64,000 nucleotides of DNA from a virus: the IMG/VR virus record IMGVR_UViG_3300031669_000001, positions 281,070 to 345,069 of that record, one strand, 5' to 3'. A model generated the notes under the pieces. That model had not been told where the DNA came from, did not search any database, and worked only from the letters and a program-made list of their open reading frames with translations. A program made the translations under genes and the position numbers. This document shows positions 34,939 through 40,825 of this stretch, piece after piece (the first letter of the stretch is position 1; each line of letters starts with the position of its first letter).

Positions 34939-35562
34939 TTATTTGTTGCTTCTAATACTTTCCACCGTTCCCGGTGACATGTCTCTCATCTGAACTGCTA
35001 ACGCTTTCAACCTCTTGAAAGATGTTGGTAAGCAGTTGTCAGGAACATCTCCAGCCTGTTCAACGATCAGAGCAGCCATCTCACCAAATAGTAACACAGG
35101 CAGGTGAGTCTTACGCATCATGTCATCATGCTTCGCTCCGTCGATCAAAACTCCATTCGCGTGAGTTACGATCTCGTTGCTTATCATTCTGAACAGTTCA
35201 ATAACCTTCGAGCTGTCCCTCGTTGAATGTGTTACGATGCAGGTCCTACCTTCTTTTGGACTGTTAGGCCCAAACATAGGGTGAATTCCTGTAACGTGAT
35301 CACTGTGCGTTAAACAGATCTCGTTAGATCTCCGCTGAACTGAACAAACGTTGATTAGGTGCTTTCCAACGTGCCTTACTGCAACTTCATCAAATGCAGA
35401 GATCGGAACTGCTAGGATGATAAAATCGGCGTCATCTTCATCTACGATCTTGGCGTGTGATTCCAATTCCCTCTTCAAGAATGAACCAAACACTCCCATA
35501 CCAACTATGGCGATCTTCATCTCTGTTGGTGGTGCAGCCGAAAATGGACCTGTATCGTTCAT
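34939..35562 (-). CDS. TyrA-like prephenate dehydrogenase family protein
   Basis: 208 residues from ATG 35562 (AGAGGTG upstream; a longer frame runs back through a tRNA and is spurious). Rossmann motif IVGMGVFGSF at ~19-28, then IILAVPISAF, and the TyrA hallmark GIHPMFGPN with its conserved His-Pro. TyrA converts prephenate to 4-hydroxyphenylpyruvate for Tyr synthesis using NAD(P)+. Shorter than bacterial TyrA. It lies between tRNA genes, in a cluster with three tRNA-Tyr genes. Confidence 0.82.
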   Translation of the reverse strand: MNDTGPFSAAPPTEMKIAIVGMGVFGSFLKRELESHAKIVDEDDADFIILAVPISAFDEVAVRHVGKHLINVCSVQRRSNEICLTHSDHVTGIHPMFGPNSPKEGRTCIVTHSTRDSSKVIELFRMISNEIVTHANGVLIDGAKHDDMMRKTHLPVLLFGEMAALIVEQAGDVPDNCLPTSFKRLKALAVQMRDMSPGTVESIRSNK

Positions 35563-35585
35563 GATGCACCTCTGGTTATAAAAAT

Positions 35586-35660
35586 TGGCGGGCCTGCAGG
35601 GAATCGAACCCCGCTGTTCGGTTTTGGAGACCGACATAATAGCCGATATATGACAAGCCC
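35586..35660 (-). tRNA. tRNA-Trp(CCA)
   Basis: Acceptor GGGCTTG/CAGGCCC, D-arm CATA...TATG with GG, anticodon arm TCGGT-CTCCAAA-ACCGA, discriminator G and encoded CCA. Canonical. Confidence 0.92.
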
Positions 35661-35774
35661 GGTCCGAGGAGCGGGGTTCGAACCCGCATGCCATAGGCGG
35701 GAGATTTTGAGAAACATTCACGTTAGTAAATGTTTGAAAAAGTCTCCTGAGTATACCAGTTTCTCCACCCTCGG
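35661..35774 (-). tRNA. tRNA-Leu, probable CAA, with a ~31-nt hairpin insertion in the anticodon arm
   Basis: Acceptor CCGAGGG/TCCTCGG, D-arm GAG...CTC, T-arm GCGGG-TTCGAAC-CCCGC and variable arm CGCCTATGGCAT are normal. The anticodon stem GGAGA/TCTCC encloses 38 nt instead of seven: an AAACATT...AATGTTT hairpin precedes CTCAAAA. If the insert were removed the loop CTCAAAA (CAA) would close. No known bacterial small-intron splicing explains this. Confidence 0.72.
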
Positions 35775-35800
35775 ATCAACGTTTCTTTTGGTGCGATATT

Positions 35801-36523
35801 TCAAATTCCAATAGCAAATTTCAAATCTTCACAATCTATCAATCTAATCTTTCCAGAAATAAATTTGGAATAATTTCCAATATTCTTTTCATCTCTAATC
35901 AAATAAATTTTGATATCTGGATGATCTTTAAAAACTTTTTGATATTTTACAATATCTCTTTGTGATAACCAACCTTTGACTTCAATAAAAACATTTTCAA
36001 AAATAGAGAAATCTGGCGTATAAATTTTATGATCCCCATATTTGATTCTTGGCCGAGATATCGAATAACCTAATTCTAAAAGTTTTAATCCTACATTGTA
36101 CTCCCATGTTCCTTGAACTTTAATTCCACCAACTTCAAACCATTTAATATGCGGAGAAGTTTCTAGATATTTAATTCTAGCTTCTGAGATTTTTCTTTTT
36201 GCATCTTCAGAAAGATTAAATCTTCTTCCTAGATTACCTTTACTTATTTTTCTTCTTGTCTCTTCGTGATTTGAAACAATTTCTTCTAATTTCTTTCCCT
36301 TAAATTTGCTAAGTTTGCCTTTGAATCCTGATGGTTCTGGGATTTTGCCATCTCTATGAATTAAACACCATCTATAATGAGAATTTAACGATTGAGAATT
36401 TAAGAATTCCCGTCCACAATCACATTTTAATTCAAACAATAAATTATGAACAATCCTACGATGTTTATTCAAATTTCCATTTGATGAAAATTTTTTATTG
36501 CAATCTTTACATTTTAGATCCAT
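35801..36523 (-). CDS. zinc-finger PD-(D/E)XK homing-type endonuclease
   Basis: 240 residues. C2H2 finger CKDCNKKFSSNGNLNKHRR at the N-terminus, a second finger CDCGREF...HYRWCLIH shared with the HNH gene at 31607, NUMOD3 motif SEDAKRKISEARIK, then a nuclease core TWEYNVGLKL, TPDFSIF, IEVKGW (PD-ExK). Very AT-rich compared with neighbours, suggesting transfer. A TATAAATA box five bases upstream leaves no room for a ribosome-binding site. Confidence 0.82.
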   Translation of the reverse strand: MDLKCKDCNKKFSSNGNLNKHRRIVHNLLFELKCDCGREFLNSQSLNSHYRWCLIHRDGKIPEPSGFKGKLSKFKGKKLEEIVSNHEETRRKISKGNLGRRFNLSEDAKRKISEARIKYLETSPHIKWFEVGGIKVQGTWEYNVGLKLLELGYSISRPRIKYGDHKIYTPDFSIFENVFIEVKGWLSQRDIVKYQKVFKDHPDIKIYLIRDEKNIGNYSKFISGKIRLIDCEDLKFAIGI

Positions 36524-36528
36524 AAATC

Positions 36529-36536
36529 TATTTATA
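36529..36536 (-). promoter_or_regulatory. late-type promoter TATAAATA at the start codon
   Basis: TATAAATA, five bases, then ATG at 36523. T4-like spacing would put transcription start on the A of ATG. Confidence 0.5.
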
Positions 36537-36561
36537 GAAGACCATAGAGTATACCGAATTC

Positions 36562-36648
36562 TGGTGCGCGATGTCGGACTCGAACCGACACGCCCGTGAG
36601 GACCCCGACGTCTAAAGACGGGAAGACTACCAATTCCATCAATCGCGC
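36562..36648 (-). tRNA. tRNA-Leu(UAG)
   Basis: Acceptor GCGCGAT/ATCGCGC, anticodon arm CCGTC-TTTAGAC-GTCGG (one mismatch), variable arm GTCC-TCAC-GGGC, T-arm GTCGG-TTCGAGT-CCGAC, encoded CCA. Class II. Confidence 0.85.
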
Positions 36649-36655
36649 TTACTTC

Positions 36656-36739
36656 TGGTACCCTCGACCGGATTCGAACCGGTAAAAACTCTAGATTTTA
36701 AATCTAGCGGCTGTGCCAATTTACCTAAGTCACGAGGGC
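36656..36739 (-). tRNA. tRNA-Leu(UAA), atypical D-arm
   Basis: Acceptor GCCCTCG/CGAGGGT, perfect anticodon arm CTAGA-TTTAAAA-TCTAG, T-arm ACCGG-TTCGAAT-CCGGT, encoded CCA. The D region is about six bases longer than normal with GTG...CAC pairing, and the variable region is short for Leu. Confidence 0.78.
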
Positions 36740-36740
36740 A

Positions 36741-36804
36741 CATAGAGCAGCAATATTTACGACCTTTGCTTTTATCACTGGGACGGTCAAGCAGAGACTC
36801 TATT
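36741..36804 (-). repeat. ~62-nt repeated structured spacer, copy 2
   Basis: Fills the space between two tRNAs. Core identical to 34146-34208 with a few changes; outer stem ATAGAG/CTCTAT and inner AGCAA/TTGCT pairing are kept. Confidence 0.65.
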
Positions 36805-36878
36805 TGGCAGGCTGTGAAGGAATCGAACCCTCGTCCGGAGTTTTGGAGGCTCCGTCATTACCACTATGTTAACAACCC
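36805..36878 (-). tRNA. tRNA-Trp(CCA), second copy
   Basis: Acceptor GGGTTGT/ACAGCCT, loop CTCCAAA in stem GGAGC/ACTCC (closing C-A mismatch), T-arm GAGGG-TTCGATT-CCTTC, discriminator G, encoded CCA. Diverged from the copy at 35586. Confidence 0.75.
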
Positions 36879-36969
36879 GGCGGAAGATGGCGGATTCGAA
36901 CCCCCTAACCCTTTAACAGGATCAAACAGTTTTCAAGACTGTGCTGCTCTCCGAGACAGTAGATCTTCC
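36879..36969 (-). tRNA. tRNA-Ser(UGA)
   Basis: Acceptor GGAAGAT/ATCTTCC, anticodon arm ACAGT-CTTGAAA-ACTGT, long variable arm GATCCTGTTAAAGGGTTA, T-loop TTCGAAT. Abuts both neighbouring tRNAs. Confidence 0.88.
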
Positions 36970-37056
36970 GGCGGAAGGTCAGGGAATCGAACCCTCAACC
37001 CTTCCGGGTTGGCGACGGCTTTCAAAACCGTTTGTGTACCATACACGCTACAATCC
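36970..37056 (-). tRNA. tRNA-Ser(UGA), second copy
   Basis: Anticodon arm ACGGT-TTTGAAA-GCCGT, variable arm AACCC-GGAA-GGGTT, T-arm GAGGG-TTCGATT-CCCTG, discriminator G. Two mismatches in the acceptor stem. Sequence clearly different from the adjacent Ser(UGA). Confidence 0.8.
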
Positions 37057-37155
37057 GGTGGGCATCCGTGGAGTTACACCACGATTAAGTCTCGTTTTGA
37101 GGCGAGAGGTCGCTGATCTGGCGACTGAGGCAGTTATTACCATCGCTAGATGCCC
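37057..37155 (-). tRNA. tRNA-like gene (possible Leu-CAA) with extra hairpin
   Basis: Acceptor GGGCATC/GATGCCC is perfect. An additional arm GTCGC-CAGATCA-GCGAC (7-nt loop) precedes the probable anticodon arm TCTCG-CCTCAAAA-CGAGA. The T-arm CGTGG-TGTAACT-CCACG has a non-canonical loop. 99 nt in total. Degenerate or modified fold. Confidence 0.55.
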
Positions 37156-37159
37156 ATAT

Positions 37160-37249
37160 TGGTGGATCACGGACGGAATCGAACCTCATGCCCAGAGGGA
37201 GAAGCTTTACAGGCTTCCGACAGCACCAGCAGTCCTTATTACGCGATCC
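37160..37249 (-). tRNA. tRNA-Tyr(GUA)
   Basis: Acceptor GGATCGC/GTGATCC, anticodon arm GAAGC-CTGTAAA-GCTTC, variable arm with CCC-TCT-GGG, encoded CCA. The T-stem pairs imperfectly. Class II as in bacteria. Confidence 0.8.
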
Positions 37250-37254
37250 ATGTT

Positions 37255-37860
37255 CTAAATCAATTTCAATTCTTTTAGCTTCTTTTTATCCCAGAACTCA
37301 AATTTCACATCAGGATATTTCATTTGCCATTCTTCAAACTTTTCTTTATTAGCTGGTCTCCAATAACCTTTCACTTCAATAATTGTTCCATCTTCTAGAA
37401 CAAAATCTGGTCTGTAAGATCGTTTTCCGTCTAACTTGAAAACAACTTCTCCGTACTTCCAACTAATATCTTGTTCATCAAGATATTTTGCAACTTTTAC
37501 TTCCCAGCTAGAATCCATTCTAATGTTCTTGTAAAGAGATTGTCTATCTCCTCGATGATTTCCGTTCTTATTTCCAATCATCTTTTTTGCAATCTTTTCA
37601 CACGTTGTAAGCGAATGGCTTTTATTCTTGAAAGCTGCGTCATGATCTAGTAGATGACGTTTTACTCCTTCTGAAATATTGCCTATTCTTGGGTCTGTAA
37701 ATTTATTCAATCCTTTAGACCATCCACGATTTAAGAAAATTTTATCGCGAAATTCTTTACTCTTTGGATTTTCTAAGCACCATCTTGTATGATTTGCTTT
37801 CTTCGACTTATCCGCCGAGCTAAATTCAAATTCATTGCTGCAAAATTTACATTTCCACAT
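37255..37860 (-). CDS. PD-(D/E)XK homing-type endonuclease
   Basis: 201 residues. N-terminal zinc-finger-like CKFCSNEF...HTRWCLEN, a NUMOD-like middle (GNKNGNHRGDRQ), and nuclease core SSWEVKVAKYL, YRPDFVL, IIEVKGYW. Same family as the gene at 35801 but distinct. Preceded by a late-type box and good AGGAG. Likely mobile within the tRNA cluster. Confidence 0.82.
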   Translation of the reverse strand: MWKCKFCSNEFEFSSADKSKKANHTRWCLENPKSKEFRDKIFLNRGWSKGLNKFTDPRIGNISEGVKRHLLDHDAAFKNKSHSLTTCEKIAKKMIGNKNGNHRGDRQSLYKNIRMDSSWEVKVAKYLDEQDISWKYGEVVFKLDGKRSYRPDFVLEDGTIIEVKGYWRPANKEKFEEWQMKYPDVKFEFWDKKKLKELKLI

Positions 37861-37877
37861 ATCTTTTCTCCTGAAAC

Positions 37878-37885
37878 TATTTATG
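37878..37885 (-). promoter_or_regulatory. late-type promoter box CATAAATA
   Basis: Followed by GTTTCAGGAGAAAAG and ATG at 37860. Confidence 0.45.
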
Positions 37886-37917
37886 GAAACGGGTTAAACT
37901 AACTAATTGGTCCCCTC

Positions 37918-37996
37918 AGCCGGATTCGAACCGGCAATACACTTACGTGGCTCTGCAGTCTGAGTGCAGCGACTTTACCAATTTGCCCATGAGGGG
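37918..37996 (-). tRNA. tRNA-Leu(CAG)
   Basis: Acceptor CCCCTCA/TGAGGGG, anticodon arm CTGCA-CTCAGAC-TGCAG, variable arm CACGTAAGTG, T-arm GCCGG-TTCGAAT-CCGGC, encoded CCA. Canonical class II. Confidence 0.92.
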
Positions 37997-38006
37997 AAAG
38001 TCTATT

Positions 38007-38091
38007 TGGTGCGTCTGCCTGGAATCGAACCAAGATGATCAGAGATAACCGGGTTACAGCCGGTGCCGCCTCCATAACGGTCTACAAACGC
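38007..38091 (-). tRNA. tRNA-Tyr(GUA), second copy
   Basis: Acceptor GCGTTTG/CAGACGC, anticodon arm ACCGG-CTGTAAC-CCGGT, variable arm with ATC-TCT-GAT, T-arm CTTGG-TTCGATT-CCAGG, encoded CCA. Confidence 0.85.
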
Positions 38092-38092
38092 T

Positions 38093-38181
38093 TGGTGAGT
38101 TGGTAGTGAATCGAACACTATGCCCTAGGGAAGAGTTTTACAGACTCCTGACAGCACCAGCTATCCTTATTGAACCAACTC
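38093..38181 (-). tRNA. tRNA-Tyr(GUA), third copy
   Basis: Acceptor GAGTTGG/CCAACTC, anticodon loop CTGTAAA in GAGT/ACTC stem, variable region TTCCCTAGGGCAT, T-arm AGTG-TTCGATT-CACT, encoded CCA. D-arm nearly identical to the copy at 37160. Confidence 0.86.
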
Positions 38182-38184
38182 CAT

Positions 38185-38262
38185 TGGTACCCACGATCGG
38201 ATTCGAACCGACACTGTGTAGTTTTTGAAACTACTGCCTCCTACCAATTGCGCTACGTGGGC
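38185..38262 (-). tRNA. tRNA with anticodon CAA and short variable loop
   Basis: Acceptor GCCCACG/CGTGGGT, anticodon arm GTAGT-TTCAAAA-ACTAC, variable loop ACAGT, T-arm GTCGG-TTCGAAT-CCGAT, encoded CCA. CAA reads UUG (Leu), but the class I shape is not typical for Leu. Shares the D-arm GTAGCGCAATTGGTAGGAGG with the UAG tRNA at 34577. Confidence 0.78.
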
Positions 38263-38266
38263 ATTC

Positions 38267-38355
38267 TGGTGGAAGGCTGAGTAATCGAAACCCAATCCCT
38301 TTCGGGATCGATCTGTTTAGCAAACAGTCACCGAGACCTCTCGGTTTAACCTTCC
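38267..38355 (-). tRNA. tRNA-Ser(GCU)
   Basis: Acceptor GGAAGGT/GCCTTCC, D-arm CCGA-GAGGTC-TCGG, anticodon loop TTGCTAA, variable arm ATCCC-GAAA-GGGAT, T-arm TGGGT-TTCGATT-ACTCA, encoded CCA. Confidence 0.87.
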
Positions 38356-38395
38356 ATACAACCAAATTTTTAAAGATCTTACTTCTAAAACAACA

Positions 38396-38552
38396 AAGGC
38401 TACCAACTTGGTAGCCTTAGCTTAATTCGAGAGAAACTTTACTTCAAATTCCAGGCTTCTCGCAATCGCTAAGGCTCTTCGTCCACAGATAGGACGATGA
38501 GAGCAAACTTAGATATAAAGAGGAAGTCGTTTTCATGATAAGTTTATTTATA
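38396..38552 (-). ncRNA. candidate small RNA between a late-type promoter and a terminator
   Basis: Minus strand: exact TATAAATA at 38552-38545, then ~125 nt containing a strong bulged hairpin (GCTCT-CA-TCGTCC...GGACGA-AGAGC), ending in an 11-bp terminator hairpin AAGGCTACCAA/TTGGTAGCCTT (38396-38418) and TTGTTGTTTT. A 30-codon frame with no ribosome-binding site exists but looks fortuitous. Could also act as a leader attenuator for the tRNA cluster transcribed from 38589. Confidence 0.5.
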
Positions 38553-38588
38553 TGGGTGCAAAAGTTTTTAAAATTTGACAGTAAAAGC

Positions 38589-38617
38589 ATTATAACATGG
38601 TCTGGAAGAATGTACAC
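38589..38617 (-). promoter_or_regulatory. early-type promoter (GTGTAC - 17 - TATAAT)
   Basis: TATAAT 38589-38594, GTGTAC 38612-38617. Reads toward the small-RNA candidate and the tRNA cluster. Confidence 0.78.
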
Positions 38618-38794
38618 TTATTTTTGAATCTTTTTTGGCATCTCTCCAGAAGGAACCGGCTTGGTCGGAAACAGCATCGTGCTCATTCGAACATTATCAC
38701 CGATAGTTTGAAAGATCATGCCGCCATTACCATAGATGCGAACTGTTCCATCTTGATGGACCTGAACTTCAACATGAAGAAAGTGTTCCATCAT
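38618..38794 (-). CDS. hypothetical protein, 58 aa
   Basis: ATG at 38794 overlaps the TGA of the upstream gene; TAA at 38618-38620 abuts the -35 box of the next promoter. Begins MMEHFLHVEVQVHQDGTV; small beta-rich product. Not recognised. Confidence 0.58.
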   Translation of the reverse strand: MMEHFLHVEVQVHQDGTVRIYGNGGMIFQTIGDNVRMSTMLFPTKPVPSGEMPKKIQK

Positions 38795-39075
38795 TTCCAG
38801 AGCTTACACTTTGGAAGTTCAGCGAATTCGAATGAATAAACTCTAGCATCGAATATGTGTGTTTCAGTTGTGAGCTTTCCTTCTTGAAAGTGAGCACAAG
38901 CTTTAATGCAATTACCTTTTTGAAAAGGACAACTGGCGCTAAGCATCTTCGTTTCAGCTGTGCTGATCGCAGCGAGTCTCTTTTTCGTCATCTCGGCTTT
39001 ACGAGCTTCTTCGAGCTTTTTCTCGGTAAGCTTTTTAAGCTTTCGCTTTTCAAAAAAGTTTTTGATCAATTTCAT
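38791..39075 (-). CDS. hypothetical Lys-rich protein, 94 aa
   Basis: N-terminal ~40 residues are a strongly charged helix (FFEKRKLKKLTEKKLEEARK), followed by Cys residues (SCPFQKGNCIKACAHF) that may bind a metal. Own early-type promoter. Unknown function. Confidence 0.7.
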   Translation of the reverse strand: MKLIKNFFEKRKLKKLTEKKLEEARKAEMTKKRLAAISTAETKMLSASCPFQKGNCIKACAHFQEGKLTTETHIFDARVYSFEFAELPKCKLWK

Positions 39076-39081
39076 TCGGCC

Positions 39082-39110
39082 ATTATAACACCACTCTGCA
39101 AAAAGTACAC
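39082..39110 (-). promoter_or_regulatory. early-type promoter (GTGTAC - 17 - TATAAT)
   Basis: TATAAT 39082-39087, GTGTAC 39105-39110; drives the 94-aa and 58-aa genes. Confidence 0.78.
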
Positions 39111-39129
39111 TAATTTGTGTAAATAGAAG

Positions 39130-39504
39130 ATGATATTTTCAGAACTTCTTTTCGAATACTCTTCTGCAAACCCATTCGTTGGGATCGTCTCGATGATAGA
39201 TCTCCGAATTCGCCAAGTAGGAGCAGCGGCTCATGCAAGCAACCATACGTCAGTGTTCATCTCTTCACTTAAAAACCAGCTCAACACTCTCCTCAAATTC
39301 CTGGATTCAGGATCTAATTGGAACGTTCCAGAGCCTAAGCTGAGATCAGACTTACACGCTGCTCTGCCTGAAGTCAAGCGCCACGTCAACGCAGCAATTT
39401 CAGCGTTGACGGCCGGCGATGTAAATAAAGCTAGAGGCCAACTCCTTGCAGCTCGTAAAGTTGCAGTGAAAAGATCTCACCTACAATTTGGGGACATTGA
39501 ATGA
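39130..39504 (+). CDS. hypothetical plus-strand protein, 124 aa
   Basis: Helical protein starting MIFSELLFEYSSANPF, a start similar in pattern to three late-type genes on the other strand. A GTAAATA box lies four bases before the ATG. First of three coupled plus-strand genes; the block may be virion-related. Confidence 0.65.
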   Translation: MIFSELLFEYSSANPFVGIVSMIDLRIRQVGAAAHASNHTSVFISSLKNQLNTLLKFLDSGSNWNVPEPKLRSDLHAALPEVKRHVNAAISALTAGDVNKARGQLLAARKVAVKRSHLQFGDIE

Positions 39505-39725
39505 ATCTATCTCAAGCTAACAAGCAGACGCTGGCAACTTACTGCGCGACAGGTGGAAAGGTTTATGAAGTTGCTTACGATCCAACAATAGTTGGAACTA
39601 AAGGCGGAACATCTACTCCTGAAGCGGATGCGATCGCTGCAGGTTTAATCCAATGGCACAAAGAATCCACGACAAATTTAATAGAAGTGATCTACACTTC
39701 AAGCGTCTGTCCTGCTTACGTATGA
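39501..39725 (+). CDS. hypothetical protein, 74 aa
   Basis: Overlaps both neighbours by ATGA. Small soluble product (MNLSQANKQTLATYCATGGK). Unrecognised. Confidence 0.65.
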   Translation: MNLSQANKQTLATYCATGGKVYEVAYDPTIVGTKGGTSTPEADAIAAGLIQWHKESTTNLIEVIYTSSVCPAYV

Positions 39726-40408
39726 TCTCTTTCAAAAATCTACTAACAGATTCTAATGAACAAAGCGCAGGCTTTGAATATCTGCCAAACTCTCGAATGA
39801 TGGGTAACGTCAACGTAAAAGCTGGTAGATACTATCTCATTCCCTTCTCGCTTAGAGCTAGCATGCAGATTATGCCTGTTATCATGAGCGTAAATTCTGA
39901 AATAGGTTTAAAGATAGAACTTATCGAGAGAACCATTATCAACAAAACGTTGGTGTTAGGCCCCAATAATAAAGTTCACTATTCTGTTGGAGTCTATCTT
40001 TATGGTGGATATTGTACCGAGGATAATGAAACGTGGTCTAGCGTTGTAACTTTTGGACGCTGTGGATATTCATCTTTTGCTTACGCGATAGATGAAGTTC
40101 AAGCTGACGGACTTACAATGGCACCAATAGCACAGTCAATTATCGTTCAAGATAATTCTGCTATGTTAGTTGGTGCAAATTACACAGTTGGAGTTTCAAC
40201 GTTACAAAATCAAAGCTACCCTATGAAGCTTGGAGCTAATTGGACGATGCTTTCAGATTGTTTTGATGAAAGCGTTGTGCCAAACATGATGACGGGGAGT
40301 TCTGTGTTAGGAGATGCAAATCCATCCTGGAAGCAATTGGCAGCAGATGGTAGTGATGGGCCTTACCTTGAAAAGGCATTGATAGCCTGTGAGCTATCTC
40401 ACAGTTAA
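39722..40408 (+). CDS. hypothetical beta-rich protein, 228 aa, possibly virion
   Basis: ATG at 39722 overlaps the preceding stop; a longer upstream frame is unnecessary. Beta-rich with many aromatic residues (GRYYLIPFSLRASMQIMPVI, YSVGVYLYGGYCTED), like small fibre or decoration proteins. After TAA at 40406-40408 the same frame stays open for 51 more codons. Confidence 0.65.
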   Translation: MISFKNLLTDSNEQSAGFEYLPNSRMMGNVNVKAGRYYLIPFSLRASMQIMPVIMSVNSEIGLKIELIERTIINKTLVLGPNNKVHYSVGVYLYGGYCTEDNETWSSVVTFGRCGYSSFAYAIDEVQADGLTMAPIAQSIIVQDNSAMLVGANYTVGVSTLQNQSYPMKLGANWTMLSDCFDESVVPNMMTGSSVLGDANPSWKQLAADGSDGPYLEKALIACELSHS

Positions 40409-40564
40409 CAGGATCATTCCTGCGTCACTGGTTTAAGAAAGACATATACCACTATTAACTATGAAGGAACTAGACGTGAACTGTTTACGGCGATGTTTGT
40501 TTATGCTGGATTGAAGCACACTGCAACTATCGAAGATTTTTGGAAAAAGGTTTCAGAAAGTTAA
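40409..40564 (+). other. in-frame coding-like extension after a UAA stop
   Basis: In register with the preceding gene, 51 sense codons (including NYEGTRRELFTAMFVYAGLK and TIEDFWKKVSES) run to TAA at 40562-40564. There is no start codon with a ribosome-binding site. Read-through, a sequencing change or a decayed C-terminal domain are possible. Confidence 0.45.
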
Positions 40565-40825
40565 GAAAGCTGTAGCATCTGCGAGCTCGGCAATAACGTC
40601 TCCGTGACAGGCCTCAGGAGCGCACCAGCAACCTAGAATCTTTCCGCGCATTCCAGGTAAAAGGTACATCAACTCAACGTTGCCAAGCAGATATTCCCTG
40701 TACTTCTCGATGACTTCACTTCTAGTTCCATCCTTACCAATCTCATAAGGGTTACCCCAAATCGATGGACGTCCAATGTAGACGTCAAACGGATCTCGCT
40801 TAAAGTGAACTACTCGAGTTTTCAC
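40553..40825 (-). CDS. DUF4326-like protein
   Basis: 90 residues from GTG 40825 (GTGA overlap with the upstream gene). TRVVHFKRDPFDVYIGRP, WGNPYEIG, and GKILGCWCAPEACHGDVI match DUF4326, a small domain common in phages with conserved Cys and His. Function unknown. Confidence 0.82.
   Translation of the reverse strand: MKTRVVHFKRDPFDVYIGRPSIWGNPYEIGKDGTRSEVIEKYREYLLGNVELMYLLPGMRGKILGCWCAPEACHGDVIAELADATAFLTF

Noticed and set aside
36766-37258. Plus-strand open frames over 36.7-37.3 kb
   Set aside because: They are antisense to a row of tRNAs; protein sequences are low-complexity reverse images of T-arms.
38579-38594. ATG-starting plus-strand frame at 38597 (80 aa)
   Set aside because: It runs antisense through the 58-aa gene and starts inside the promoter; no ribosome-binding site.
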